Positions 1 through 8,775 of a stretch of 39,289 nucleotides of DNA are shown here, one piece after another. Each line of letters opens with the position of its first letter. Position 1 is the stretch's first letter. The position numbers were made by a program, and so were the translations under genes. Origin of the DNA: JAFGMQ01 sp036733345 (GTDB taxonomy: Bacteria; Desulfobacterota; DSM-4660; Desulfatiglandales; Desulfatiglandaceae); the NCBI GenBank assembly GCA_036733345.1, contig DAINAR010000028.1:1-39289 (forward strand), in the 5' to 3' direction. The notes beneath the pieces were generated by a model. That model did no database searches. It was not told the DNA's origin and saw only the letters and a list, made by a program, of their open reading frames with translations.

Positions 1-24
1 ATTGAATCTACAAGGAGTTTTCCC

Positions 25-1569
25 ATGAAAGATAAAGTTATTATTTTTGATACGACACTGAGAGACGGTGAACAATCACCCGGAGCCAGCATGAATGCCC
101 CTGAAAAACTTCGTCTGGCAATACAGCTGGAAAGGCTTGGGGTGGACGCCCTTGAAGCGGGATTTCCTGCTGCTTCTCCTGGTGATTTTGAGGCCGTTAA
201 GCTGATAGCCGGCAAGCTGCAAAATGTTCAGGTAACAGCCCTGGCAAGGACCTCAAAGGCGGATATTGATCATGCATGGGGAGCGATCAGGGAAGCTGCC
301 CACCCGAGAATTCATACATTTATCGCAACATCGGATATCCATCTTGAGCACAAATTGAAGATGTCAAGGGATCAGGTTGTTCAGACAGCCGTTGATGCCG
401 TAAAGTATTCCAAATCATTTACAGACAATGTGGAGTTTTCTGCCGAGGATGGATCTCGCAGTGACCGGGATTTTCTGTGCCGGGTATTTGGAGCGGTTAT
501 AGAGGCCGGTGCGACTACCGTGAATCTGCCTGACACTGTTGGGTATGCAATGCCCAGTGAGTTTGAAGAGCTTATATCCTATGTCCTGAAGAATACACCG
601 AATATCCATCGCGCAGTACTGAGTGTCCATTGCCATAATGATCTGGGACTGGCTACGGCAAATACGTTGGCCGGGTTAAGGGCCGGCGCAAGACAGGCAG
701 AGGTCACAATCAACGGAATTGGTGAAAGGGCCGGGAATACATCACTTGAAGAAGTAGTTATGGGCTTGTATACCCGCAAAGCCCTTTTAGGCCTTGAAAC
801 TGATATCAACACCAGAGAAATTTATCCCATCAGCCGACTGGTAAGTCTGGTAACCGGCATTGTTGTCCAGCCAAACAAGGCGGTTGTGGGTGCCAATGCC
901 TTTGCACACGAGGCAGGAATACACCAGGATGGAGTCCTGAAACACAGAATGACTTATGAGATAATGGAGGCACAGACAATAGGTCTATTAAGCAACCGAC
1001 TTGTGCTTGGCAAGCATTCAGGAAGACATGCATTCAAACAGAAACTTGAAGACATGGGCTATGACCTGACCAGGGACGAACTTGACCTTCTGTTTGAAAA
1101 ATTCAAGGAATTGGCTGACAAAAGGAAAGAAATTCTCGACGAGGATATAGAAGCCCTTCTGGCAGAAGTAATTCTGCGTGTCCCTGATATCTACCAGCTT
1201 GATTATCTAAACGTTGTAGGCGGAACAGGCGCGGTTCCAACAGCGGCAGTAAAATTGAAAATCAGGGGCAAGGAGGCCCAGAAGGCCGAGTTTGGTGTTG
1301 GCCCCATTGATGCGGCCTTTAACGCGATTGCAAGAATGACGGGAACCCGTTCCAAATTACTTCGTTTTTCCGTTAATTCCATAACCGGCGGCATGGATGC
1401 CCAGGGAGAAGTAACCGTTCGCCTTGAAGAAGACGGTCTTGTTGCACTTGGCAAGGGAGCTGATCCTGATATTATTACTGCAAGTGCAAAGGCATATATA
1501 AATGGACTTAACCACCTTGAATATATGAAAAATAATCCTTCCGTTTTACCGGAAGAGGCTGCGCTGTAG
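25..1569 (+). CDS. leuA: 2-isopropylmalate synthase
   Basis: This enzyme condenses acetyl-CoA with 2-oxoisovalerate, the committed step of leucine synthesis in the cytoplasm. The N-terminal DRE-TIM barrel carries the signature DTTLRDGEQSPG at about residues 9-20, the metal-binding HCHNDLG near residue 205 and HEAGIHQDG near residue 293. The last 130 or so residues form the LeuA allosteric domain that normally binds leucine, so feedback inhibition is expected. Length (514 aa) is normal for the family. AAGGAG lies 7 bases before the ATG. It is the first gene visible in the operon and is followed by leuC and leuD. Citramalate synthase is a possible alternative, but the adjacent leuCDB genes favour LeuA. 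Confidence 0.95.
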   Translation: MKDKVIIFDTTLRDGEQSPGASMNAPEKLRLAIQLERLGVDALEAGFPAASPGDFEAVKLIAGKLQNVQVTALARTSKADIDHAWGAIREAAHPRIHTFIATSDIHLEHKLKMSRDQVVQTAVDAVKYSKSFTDNVEFSAEDGSRSDRDFLCRVFGAVIEAGATTVNLPDTVGYAMPSEFEELISYVLKNTPNIHRAVLSVHCHNDLGLATANTLAGLRAGARQAEVTINGIGERAGNTSLEEVVMGLYTRKALLGLETDINTREIYPISRLVSLVTGIVVQPNKAVVGANAFAHEAGIHQDGVLKHRMTYEIMEAQTIGLLSNRLVLGKHSGRHAFKQKLEDMGYDLTRDELDLLFEKFKELADKRKEILDEDIEALLAEVILRVPDIYQLDYLNVVGGTGAVPTAAVKLKIRGKEAQKAEFGVGPIDAAFNAIARMTGTRSKLLRFSVNSITGGMDAQGEVTVRLEEDGLVALGKGADPDIITASAKAYINGLNHLEYMKNNPSVLPEEAAL

Positions 1570-1671
1570 AGTAGATTATTATCCAGTGATGACCAGTTTT
1601 AAATTCGACATCTGACAGCTTAACCTAAAACACAAATGAAAATTGATTACTTACAGAAGGATAAACAAACT

Positions 1672-2937
1672 ATGATAACGCCTATGACCATTACGGAAAA
1701 AATCCTGGCTTCACATGCTGAAAAAACTTCAGTGAGCCCCGGAGAATTGATTGAGGTAAACGTTGATCTGGCCCTGGCCAATGACATTACAGCACCGCTT
1801 GCAATTCGTGTCTTTGAAGAGCTTGCAGTTGAAAAGGTATTTGACCGGGAACGAATAGCACTTATACTTGACCATTTTGTTCCAAATAAGGATATTGCAT
1901 CGGCTGAACAGGCCAGGATAATGACTGAATTTGCCCGCCTCCATGATATCAAATATTACTTTGATCTGGGCAACTCAGGCATTGAGCATGTAATACTGCC
2001 TGAAAGAGGTCTTGTTGTCCCGGGAGATCTTGTTATTGGAGCAGACAGTCATACATGCACTTACGGCGCCCTGGGAGCATTTTCAGCTGGAGTCGGCAGC
2101 ACAGACGTCGGGGTAATTCTTGCAACCGGCCGGATATGGCTAAAGGTCCCTGAGACTATAAAAATTATCTATGAAGGCCGGCTTCGTCCATGGGTAGGAG
2201 GCAAGGACCTCATACTGTATACAATAGGCCAGTTGGGAGTTGAAGGTGCTGCTTATAAGACCATGGAGTTCTCAGGAAAAGTAATCAGTAATCTTTCAAT
2301 GGATCAGCGCCTCACAATGGCAAATATGGCAGTGGAGGCAGGCGCTAAAAACGGGATTTTTGAGCCGGATGATATAACACGGGATTATGTGAAGCAGAGA
2401 GCTAAAAGGCAGGGGACTTATTTCTACAGCGATTCAGATGCTGTTTTTGAAAAAGTTGTGCGAATTGATGTGAATAACATTGAACCCCAGGTTGCCCTCC
2501 CGCATTCCCCTGACAATGTCTATCCTGTTTCACAGGTTGAACCTGTCAAGCTTGACCAGGTTGTAATAGGATCATGCACAAACGGCAGGATTGAGGACTT
2601 GAGGATAAGTGCAGAGATCCTGAAAGGGCGTACTGTTGCTAAAGGTATCAGGCTGATTGTGATACCCGGATCACCTGATATTTATAAAAAGGCAATACAG
2701 GAGGGGATAATTGAAACCATGCTGGATGCCGGAGCAGTCATAGGCCCGCCTACCTGCGGGCCGTGTCTTGGTGGCCACATGGGCATACTTGCCGAAGGTG
2801 AAAAAGCCATTTCCACGACAAACAGAAATTTTATTGGCCGCATGGGCCATCCAAAAAGCGAAGTTTATCTTGCCAGCCCGGCCATAGCTTCAGCCTCTGC
2901 TGTTCTTGGAAGGATCGGGACGCCTGAGGAATTATAA
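1672..2937 (+). CDS. leuC: 3-isopropylmalate dehydratase, large subunit
   Basis: With LeuD this subunit isomerises 2-isopropylmalate to 3-isopropylmalate. The 421-residue length and layout match the shorter archaeal/HacA-like LeuC group rather than the E. coli type of about 466 residues. The [4Fe-4S] ligands are visible in GSCTNGR (about residue 300) and PPTCGPCLGGHMG (about residue 360), and GADSHTCTYGALG holds an active-site segment. The reading frame is open from 1636, but that ATG has no ribosome site. The ATG at 1672 follows a GAAGGA and sits 12 bases before a third in-frame ATG at 1684, so 1672 is preferred and 1684 is possible. Confidence 0.92.
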   Translation: MITPMTITEKILASHAEKTSVSPGELIEVNVDLALANDITAPLAIRVFEELAVEKVFDRERIALILDHFVPNKDIASAEQARIMTEFARLHDIKYYFDLGNSGIEHVILPERGLVVPGDLVIGADSHTCTYGALGAFSAGVGSTDVGVILATGRIWLKVPETIKIIYEGRLRPWVGGKDLILYTIGQLGVEGAAYKTMEFSGKVISNLSMDQRLTMANMAVEAGAKNGIFEPDDITRDYVKQRAKRQGTYFYSDSDAVFEKVVRIDVNNIEPQVALPHSPDNVYPVSQVEPVKLDQVVIGSCTNGRIEDLRISAEILKGRTVAKGIRLIVIPGSPDIYKKAIQEGIIETMLDAGAVIGPPTCGPCLGGHMGILAEGEKAISTTNRNFIGRMGHPKSEVYLASPAIASASAVLGRIGTPEEL

Positions 2938-3001
2938 AAGATGAAAATAAGCAGGTTTCAAAATTTCAAAATCATCAATTAATTACAGGAGACTTAAAAG
3001 G

Positions 3002-3496
3002 ATGAAATACGAAGGCAGGGTATGGAAATACGGAGATCATATTGATACGGACCTGATTATTCCTGCGAGATTCTTAAACGTATCTGACAAGGATGAATTG
3101 GCAAAAAACTGCTTCGCTGATCTCAGGCCTGATTTTGCCCGCACTGTAAAACCCGGAGATATCATAGTAGCCGGTGTCAATTTTGGCTGCGGTTCATCCA
3201 GAGAACATGCACCTCTGGCCATTAAAGCCGCTGGAATAAGTGTAGTTATTGCAAAGAGTTTTGCCAGGATATTTTACAGAAATGCCTTTAACATAGGATT
3301 GCCTATACTGGAATCCAATGATGCTGCAGATGAGTTCTCAGACGGAGATTTGATATCCGCAGATCTGATCACAGGCGAGATCGTCTCTAACGATAACAGC
3401 AAGCGTTTTTTTTCAAAGCCGATCCCCGATTTTATGAGAAATATTATAGAGTCCGGAGGTCTGGTAAATTATGTTAGGAATAAGGATACTCTGTAA
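3002..3496 (+). CDS. leuD: 3-isopropylmalate dehydratase, small subunit
   Basis: This is the swivelling small subunit that completes the LeuCD isomerase. The 164-residue length matches the partner of the short, archaeal-type LeuC upstream. The substrate-binding loop is seen in NFGCGSSREHAP near residue 60, and SFARIFYRNAFNIGLP is the conserved family segment. AGGAGACTTAAAAGG precedes the ATG. It lies 64 bases after leuC and 48 bases before ilvB, consistent with one transcript. Homoaconitase small subunit is the alternative, but the operon context argues for leucine synthesis. Confidence 0.93.
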   Translation: MKYEGRVWKYGDHIDTDLIIPARFLNVSDKDELAKNCFADLRPDFARTVKPGDIIVAGVNFGCGSSREHAPLAIKAAGISVVIAKSFARIFYRNAFNIGLPILESNDAADEFSDGDLISADLITGEIVSNDNSKRFFSKPIPDFMRNIIESGGLVNYVRNKDTL

Positions 3497-3544
3497 CTGG
3501 AAAGTTATTCCGGCATGGCCAGTATAAATAATTTTCGCGGATAA

Positions 3545-5260
3545 ATGATCCTCAATTTGAAGGAGGTGGTTAATATTAAATTAACAGGTGCAAAAATATT
3601 ACTAAAATCGTTACAAGAGGAAGGTGTGGATACAATCTTTGGCTATCCGGGTGGTGCAGTTCTGGATATATATGATGAATTGGAAAAAACTGATATCCGT
3701 CACATTACCGTGAGACAGGAACAGGGGGCCGTTCATGCCGCTGACGCCTATGCCAGAGTTTCAGGCGGCATTGGAGTCTGCCTTGTTACTTCAGGACCAG
3801 GTGCCACCAACACCGTTACCGGAATAGCTTCGGCCTATATGGATTCCATTCCTGTTGTGGTACTTACGGGACAGGTTCCAACCAGGCTTATCGGTAATGA
3901 TGCATTTCAGGAAGTTGATATTGTGGGAATTACGCGGCCCTGTACCAAGCATAATTATCTCATAACACGTGTGGAAGATATTGCCCGTACTATAAAAGAG
4001 GCCTTTCATATTGCAAAATCAGGGAGACCCGGGCCGGTTCTTGTAGATCTACCTAAGGATCTTATGAGCATAAAAACAGATTATAAACCTGTTACGGATC
4101 TCCAGATCAAATCCTATCAACCAACTTACAAACCCAACATCAAACAGTTACACAAGGTTGTAAATCTTATTAAAAAGGCCAGTAAACCTTTGATCCTGGC
4201 TGGAGGAGGAGTAATCCTTTCAAAGGCTTCCGAAGAACTCAAACATTTTGCCGAAAGGATTGAGGCTCCTGTAACTTCAACACTGATGGGGCTTGGTGCT
4301 TTTCCTACAAAAACACCCCTGTGGCTGGGCATGATAGGAATGCATGGCACCTACCGTGCAAATATGTCCTCAGGTTCCTGTGATCTCCTTATTGCAATTG
4401 GGGCGCGTTTCAGTGACCGTGTTACAGGAAAAACTGATGTCTTCCTCCCAAACGCAAAGATCGTTCACATAGATATTGATCCTACTTCGATTCAGAAAAT
4501 AGTGCCTGTAGCCATCCCGGTTGTCGGTGACTGTAAAACCACACTTGAAATGCTGAACAGCTTGCTGGACAAGGAAGACCTGGGCAATTTAAATGAAAGG
4601 CGCAAACCATGGTTTGACCAGATAACTGAATGGAAAAATACCTACCGACTGGCCTATGAACAAAAGGACATTATCAAACCTCAGTATGTTATTGAAAAAC
4701 TCTATGAACTTACGGAAGGTAATGCAATAATAACAACTGAAGTAGGTCAGAATCAGATGTGGACAGCTCAGTACTACCATTTTGACCGCCCAAACTGCTT
4801 TATCACCTCCGGGGGATTGGGTGTTATGGGTTTTGGATTGCCTGCCGCCATTGGAGCACAGATCGCGAGTCCTGACAGAATGGTTGTTGATATTGCAGGC
4901 GATGGAAGTATACAGATGAATATTCAGGAAATGGCAACTGCCGTTCAATATAATCTACCTGTCAAAATAGTAATACTGAACAACCAGTACCTTGGAATGG
5001 TTAGACAATGGCAGGAACTTTTTTATGAAAAATGCTATGCCTGCACTGGCATGGAGTATGCGCCTGATTTTCTAAAGCTGGCTGACGCCTATGGGGCAAT
5101 CGGTTTGAGAGCAACTCATCCTGAAGAGGTTGTACCCGTTTTAAAAAAGGGGCTTTCAATTCCAAAAACAGTAATAATGGAATTCAGGGTTGAGAAAGAA
5201 GAAAAGGTCTATCCGATGGTTCCTGCGGGTGCTCCAATTACAGACATGCTATTGGTATAA
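3545..5260 (+). CDS. ilvB: Acetolactate synthase, catalytic subunit
   Basis: This thiamine-diphosphate enzyme makes acetolactate or acetohydroxybutyrate, the first shared step of valine, leucine and isoleucine synthesis. The TPP-activating glutamate lies in VRQEQGAVHAADAYAR, the central FAD/DHAP-like domain follows, and the TPP-binding stretch runs from GDGSIQMN to ILNNQ near residue 480. Length (571 aa from the first ATG) is typical. The start is uncertain: the ATG at 3545 has no ribosome site, whereas a perfect AGGAGG (3561-3566) is positioned 8 bases before an ATT codon at 3575, where family members usually begin (KLTGAK). A GTG at 3566 is another option. Its regulatory subunit ilvN follows. 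Confidence 0.93.
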   Translation: MILNLKEVVNIKLTGAKILLKSLQEEGVDTIFGYPGGAVLDIYDELEKTDIRHITVRQEQGAVHAADAYARVSGGIGVCLVTSGPGATNTVTGIASAYMDSIPVVVLTGQVPTRLIGNDAFQEVDIVGITRPCTKHNYLITRVEDIARTIKEAFHIAKSGRPGPVLVDLPKDLMSIKTDYKPVTDLQIKSYQPTYKPNIKQLHKVVNLIKKASKPLILAGGGVILSKASEELKHFAERIEAPVTSTLMGLGAFPTKTPLWLGMIGMHGTYRANMSSGSCDLLIAIGARFSDRVTGKTDVFLPNAKIVHIDIDPTSIQKIVPVAIPVVGDCKTTLEMLNSLLDKEDLGNLNERRKPWFDQITEWKNTYRLAYEQKDIIKPQYVIEKLYELTEGNAIITTEVGQNQMWTAQYYHFDRPNCFITSGGLGVMGFGLPAAIGAQIASPDRMVVDIAGDGSIQMNIQEMATAVQYNLPVKIVILNNQYLGMVRQWQELFYEKCYACTGMEYAPDFLKLADAYGAIGLRATHPEEVVPVLKKGLSIPKTVIMEFRVEKEEKVYPMVPAGAPITDMLLV

Positions 5261-5276
5261 AGAGACTGCAAGGATT

Positions 5277-5350
5277 CCCTCTTTTCATTTTAATGCAGAT
5301 ATACCTTAAAAAACAAGGCTGCACAGAAAAGAGGGTTATAGTTTACTATA
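5277..5350 (+). promoter_or_regulatory. Folded RNA element in the ilvB-ilvN spacer
   Basis: The 124-base spacer holds a long segmented stem. CCCTCTTTT (5277-5285) pairs with AAAAGAGGG (5327-5335), TGCAG (5294-5298) pairs with CTGCA (5319-5323) and CCTT (5304-5307) pairs with AAGG (5315-5318). A second small hairpin follows at once, TATAG (5337-5341) with CTATA (5346-5350). No U-run follows the main stem, so it does not look like a terminator. It may set the ilvB:ilvN ratio by processing, stability or translation. The pairing is seen directly; the function is inferred. Confidence 0.5.
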
Positions 5351-5384
5351 GACGAAACGGGATTTTTTTCAAAAAGGCAAAAAA

Positions 5385-5882
5385 ATGAGCACTGAAAATA
5401 AAAAAAAGCATATCATCTCAATATTGGTTGATAATCAACCGGGAGTGTTGTCACGTATTGTCGGGCTCTTTTCAGGAAGGGGCTTTAACATTGAAAGTCT
5501 TTGTGTTGCCGAAACGATTGACCCTCTTGTTTCAAGGGTAACAATGGTAACGCGAGGAGACATGGCAATCATTGAACAAATTAAAAAGCAGCTGAATAAA
5601 CTTATTAATATTATCAAGGTTATCGAATTTACTGGCACCGCATTTGTCCAGCGTGATATGGCCCTGATTAAGGTAAGGGCCAAACCCGAAAATCGTGCAG
5701 AAATTCTGAGAATCGTTGATATCTTCAGGACCAGGATTGTAGATGTCGGCATGGAGTGCTATACTGTTGAAATAACAGGTGATGAAGACAAAATTTCTGC
5801 TTTTATCAGTCTTTTAAAGCCAATGGGAATAAAGGAAATCGCAAGGACGGGTGCTATTGCTCTGGCACGCGAAAAACAGTAA
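5385..5882 (+). CDS. ilvN: Acetolactate synthase, regulatory subunit
   Basis: This small subunit activates IlvB and confers valine feedback inhibition. An N-terminal ACT domain is seen in ISILVDNQPGVLSRIVGLF and the GFNIESL segment. The C-terminal half is the usual ALS_ss_C domain, giving 165 residues as in IlvH-type subunits. The ribosome site is weak: only AAAAAGGC lies before the ATG, and the gene sits behind the folded spacer, so translation may be tuned relative to ilvB. ilvC starts 12 bases downstream. Confidence 0.93.
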   Translation: MSTENKKKHIISILVDNQPGVLSRIVGLFSGRGFNIESLCVAETIDPLVSRVTMVTRGDMAIIEQIKKQLNKLINIIKVIEFTGTAFVQRDMALIKVRAKPENRAEILRIVDIFRTRIVDVGMECYTVEITGDEDKISAFISLLKPMGIKEIARTGAIALAREKQ

Positions 5883-5894
5883 AGGAGTCGTTTA

Positions 5895-6950
5895 ATGGCT
5901 AATATAGATTTTGGCGGCGTTATTGAAGAAGTTATTACTTCGGAGGAATTTTCTCTTGAAAAGGCTAAAGAAGTTCTGAAAAATGAAACAATAGCTGTGC
6001 TTGGTTACGGAGTACAGGGGCCTGGACAGGCACTTAATCTGAAAGATAACGGTTTTAAGGTAATTATAGGACAAAGGAAAGAAGAAGCTTTTTACTGGAA
6101 TAAAGCAATTAATGATGGATTTGTTCCCGGTGAGACACTTTTTTCTCTTGAGGAAGCAGCCAAGAAAGGGAGTATTATACTCTATCTCCTTTCAGATGCA
6201 GGCCAGGTAGCAACATGGGAAAAGATAAAGGCCTGCCTGAATCAAGGAGATGCACTTTACTTCTCACATGGATTCTCAATCGTTTACAAAGAACAGACGG
6301 GTGTGATACCCCCTGGCAATATCGATGTAATAATGGTAGCCCCAAAGGGATCAGGCCGAACAGTACGAACCAATTTTCTTGACGGAAGCGGAATAAACTC
6401 AAGCTTTGCTGTTTTCCAGGATTTTACCGGAAGGGCAAAGGACAGGACGCTTGCCATGGGAATAGCCATCGGATCAGGATACCTTTTTGCAACAACATTT
6501 GAAAAAGAGGTATTAAGTGACCTTACCGGTGAACGTGGTGTGCTTATGGGCTGCCTTGCGGGTGTTATGGAAGCGCAATACAATACCCTGCGCAAAAACG
6601 GCCACAGCCCAAGTGAAGCATTTAATGAAACCGTTGAGGAGCTGACTCAGAGCCTTATTCGTCTTGTCGGCGAGAACGGAATGGACTGGATGTTTTCCAA
6701 CTGCAGCACAACCGCCCAGAGAGGGGCACTGGACTGGGCTCCCAGATTCAGGGATTCCGTAACGCCATTATTTAATGAGCTTTATGAAAGTGTCTTAAGC
6801 GGAAAAGAAACGAAAAGGGTTCTTGAAGCCAATAGCGCTCCTGATTACAGAGAAAAACTTGATAAAGAACTCGAACAGATGCGTAACTCCGAATTGTGGA
6901 GGGCCGGAACGGCAGTCCGCGCTTTAAGGCCTGAGAATAGAAAAAAGTAA
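5895..6950 (+). CDS. ilvC: Ketol-acid reductoisomerase
   Basis: This enzyme converts acetolactate to 2,3-dihydroxyisovalerate using NAD(P)H. The Rossmann loop reads VLGYGVQGPGQALNLKDNG near residues 35-53 rather than the common GYGSQGHAHA, and a long FSHGFSI / VAPKGSGRTVR core follows. The C-terminal knotted domain has EKEVLSDLTGERGVLMG and ENGMDWMFSNCSTTAQRGALDW. These features and the 351-residue length resemble the variant I associate with Bacteroidota and fungal enzymes rather than the usual proteobacterial class I, which hints at an old transfer. GQRK follows the second beta strand and will determine cofactor preference. GGAG lies 8 bases before the ATG. Confidence 0.92.
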   Translation: MANIDFGGVIEEVITSEEFSLEKAKEVLKNETIAVLGYGVQGPGQALNLKDNGFKVIIGQRKEEAFYWNKAINDGFVPGETLFSLEEAAKKGSIILYLLSDAGQVATWEKIKACLNQGDALYFSHGFSIVYKEQTGVIPPGNIDVIMVAPKGSGRTVRTNFLDGSGINSSFAVFQDFTGRAKDRTLAMGIAIGSGYLFATTFEKEVLSDLTGERGVLMGCLAGVMEAQYNTLRKNGHSPSEAFNETVEELTQSLIRLVGENGMDWMFSNCSTTAQRGALDWAPRFRDSVTPLFNELYESVLSGKETKRVLEANSAPDYREKLDKELEQMRNSELWRAGTAVRALRPENRKK

Positions 6951-7020
6951 TTTCACCGCCTTAGGAACTGACATTCCTGGCAGATGACATATTATAATTG
7001 ATTAGAGGAAGGAAATCCTG

Positions 7021-8085
7021 ATGCAGAAAAAGTACAATATTGGTGTAATTCCTGGAGATGCAACCGGTCCCGAGGTTGTTGCCGAAGGAGTCAAGGCCCT
7101 GAAGGCTGTTTCAAGCAAATGCAATATAGATTTTAAATTCAAGGAGTTTGGTTTGGGAGGTGATCTTTACATTAAGGACGGCACTCTGGTCCCCGAGGGA
7201 CTTCCTGACGAACTTCGCAGCATGGATGCCGTCTTTCTTGGGGCTATCGGGCATCCGGATGTGAAGCCGGGTATCCTGGAGAAAGGAATCCTTCTGAAAC
7301 TGCGTTTTGATCTGGATCTTTACATAAATCTCAGGCCTGTTACCCTCTTTCCAGGCGTCAACACCCCGCTCAAGGACAAGGGACCGGAGGATATTGATTT
7401 CGTTGTTGTAAGGGAGAATACGGAAGGGGTGTATGCAGGAGGCGGGGGTTTCCTTAAAATGGGAACGCCGGATGAGATAGCCATACAGGAATCAATTAAT
7501 ACGAGAAAAGGTGTTGAGAGATGCATCCGTTATGCCTTTGAATACTGCAGAAAGAGAAACAAGAGAAAGCACCTGACGCTCTGCGCAAAGACAAATGTCC
7601 TCGTCTATGAGTCTGATCTTTGGGAGAGGACGTTCAATGAAGTTCGTAAGGACTATCCTGATGTGACCACAGGTTATCAGCATGTTGATGCGCTTTGCAT
7701 GTGGATGATAAAGAATCCTGAGCAGTTTGATGTTATAGTAACCAATAACATGTTTGGAGATATTATTACAGATATTGGAGCTATCATTCAGGGTGGACTC
7801 GGGATTGCCGCAGGGGGCAATATAAATCCAGCTGGCGCAGCAATGTTTGAACCCATTGGAGGATCCGCCCCCAAGTATGCAGGATTAAATAAAATCAACC
7901 CGATAGCAGCTATATGCGCAGCACAGATGATGCTTGACTACCTGAATGAAAGAGAGGCCGCTGCAATTCTGATTGAGGCCGTAAAAGAGGTTATTAAAAA
8001 TGACCTCAAGAGTATGGACGCTGGAAAAATGGGCTATGGCACAAAAGAAGTCGGCGATCTTGTATGCAACTATATATTGCGTTAA
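7021..8085 (+). CDS. leuB: 3-isopropylmalate dehydrogenase
   Basis: This beta-decarboxylating dehydrogenase oxidises 3-isopropylmalate to 2-oxoisocaproate with NAD+ and a divalent metal. It shows IGVIPGDATGPEV at the N-terminus, RPVTLFPG, the VVRENTEGVYAGG substrate loop, NMFGDIITDIGA for metal binding and EPIGGSAPKYAG near the nucleotide site. Length is 354 residues. GAGGAAGG stands before the ATG. As last gene of the leu/ilv operon it is assigned to leucine synthesis; isocitrate or tartrate dehydrogenases belong to the same superfamily and the family assignment alone would not exclude them. Confidence 0.9.
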   Translation: MQKKYNIGVIPGDATGPEVVAEGVKALKAVSSKCNIDFKFKEFGLGGDLYIKDGTLVPEGLPDELRSMDAVFLGAIGHPDVKPGILEKGILLKLRFDLDLYINLRPVTLFPGVNTPLKDKGPEDIDFVVVRENTEGVYAGGGGFLKMGTPDEIAIQESINTRKGVERCIRYAFEYCRKRNKRKHLTLCAKTNVLVYESDLWERTFNEVRKDYPDVTTGYQHVDALCMWMIKNPEQFDVIVTNNMFGDIITDIGAIIQGGLGIAAGGNINPAGAAMFEPIGGSAPKYAGLNKINPIAAICAAQMMLDYLNEREAAAILIEAVKEVIKNDLKSMDAGKMGYGTKEVGDLVCNYILR

Positions 8086-8130
8086 AGGGAAGTAAATTAT
8101 GCCGCATAAAAATGAAAAATCTTGAAAAGC

Positions 8131-8162
8131 AAAAAAGGGGAATGCATATTCCCCTTTTTTTA
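8131..8162 (+). terminator. Rho-independent terminator of the leu/ilv operon
   Basis: AAAAAAGGGGAAT pairs perfectly with ATTCCCCTTTTTT around a GCAT loop, followed by further T residues. It lies 45 bases after the leuB stop codon, and the A-rich left arm could also terminate transcription arriving from the other side. Confidence 0.93.
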
Positions 8163-8482
8163 ATATACAAGACATATTATAATGTAAATTAGAAGCTCTA
8201 AGCCTCACATTTAAATCCAACGTTAAATTTAGGTCCCAAAGCTTATGAACTCGCAAAAAATCGAAAATCAGTACTGCATCTTTTCTAAATGCCATAAAAC
8301 CTTCAAACTGGAGATTTTGGATATAGACGCTGGGCAGACGGTACCAAATAAATGCAAAACATAATCCAACCCTCGAATCTGTCCTGTCTCTGGAGTAATA
8401 TACCCTTACCTAACAGATTCGTTTGAGAAAATGAATTTTCCATAATTTAAGTACGTTTTTTTCACCTGAAACGCCAGTATAA

Positions 8483-8515
8483 TCAATCCATAAATAATTG
8501 TTATGGATTCCATAA
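8483..8515. promoter_or_regulatory. Stacked dyad sites, probable regulator-binding array
   Basis: AATCCATAA (8485-8493) and TTATGGATT (8501-8509) form a perfect 9-base inverted repeat with a 7-base spacer. The second arm is reused in TTATGGATTCCATAA (8501-8515), a perfect dyad around one base, which includes a T-N11-A core (8502-8514) of the kind bound by LysR-type regulators. The array ends 11 bases upstream of a TTGACA box. TCAATCCATAAA (8483-8494) nearly matches TCAATACCATAAA (15458-15470) in the lysR-ubiD spacer. Confidence 0.55.
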
Positions 8516-8617
8516 AAAAAAACGCTTTGACATTTACCTTATCTTACTACTTCATATAAAAAGAATTTTTCTTAATCTGTCTTTGCTTCATAAAGGCTTT
8601 TACAATTCCGTATTTTC

Positions 8618-8639
8618 AGGTGAAGTTTCACCTTTTTTA
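8618..8639 (+). terminator. Possible leader attenuator hairpin
   Basis: AGGTGA pairs with TCACCT around an AGTT loop, followed by TTTTTAT. The stem has only 6 pairs (7 if the loop is reduced to 2 bases), so it is a weak intrinsic terminator. It lies 155 bases before the first gene of the operon, where an attenuator would be placed. It could also be a chance structure in AT-rich DNA. Confidence 0.35.
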
Positions 8640-8757
8640 TAAGGCTTTTAGATTTAACCCTTGCAATTTTTTAAGTTATTGCAGAATGTCCACAGGTTGT
8701 CGGGAAGGGGGTGAGAACGACTTCTGGAAGGATTAAATACCGCCGAATATTGGAATC

Positions 8758-8775
8758 AAGAATAACACTATTCTT
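8758..8775. promoter_or_regulatory. 18-base dyad just before the ribosome site
   Basis: AAGAATA and TATTCTT flank ACAC in a perfect 7+4+7 arrangement, 6 bases before AAGGAGG and 18 before the ATG at 8794. As DNA it could be an operator; as RNA, a small hairpin that influences ribosome access. Confidence 0.45.

Noticed and set aside
8461..8624. TTCACCTGAAA (8461-8471) is perfectly complementary to TTTCAGGTGAA (8614-8624), which would make an antiterminator against the hairpin at 8618-8639
   Set aside because: The left arm lies upstream of the only promoter-like box (8527), so it is probably not in the same RNA. It could still matter if transcription starts further upstream.
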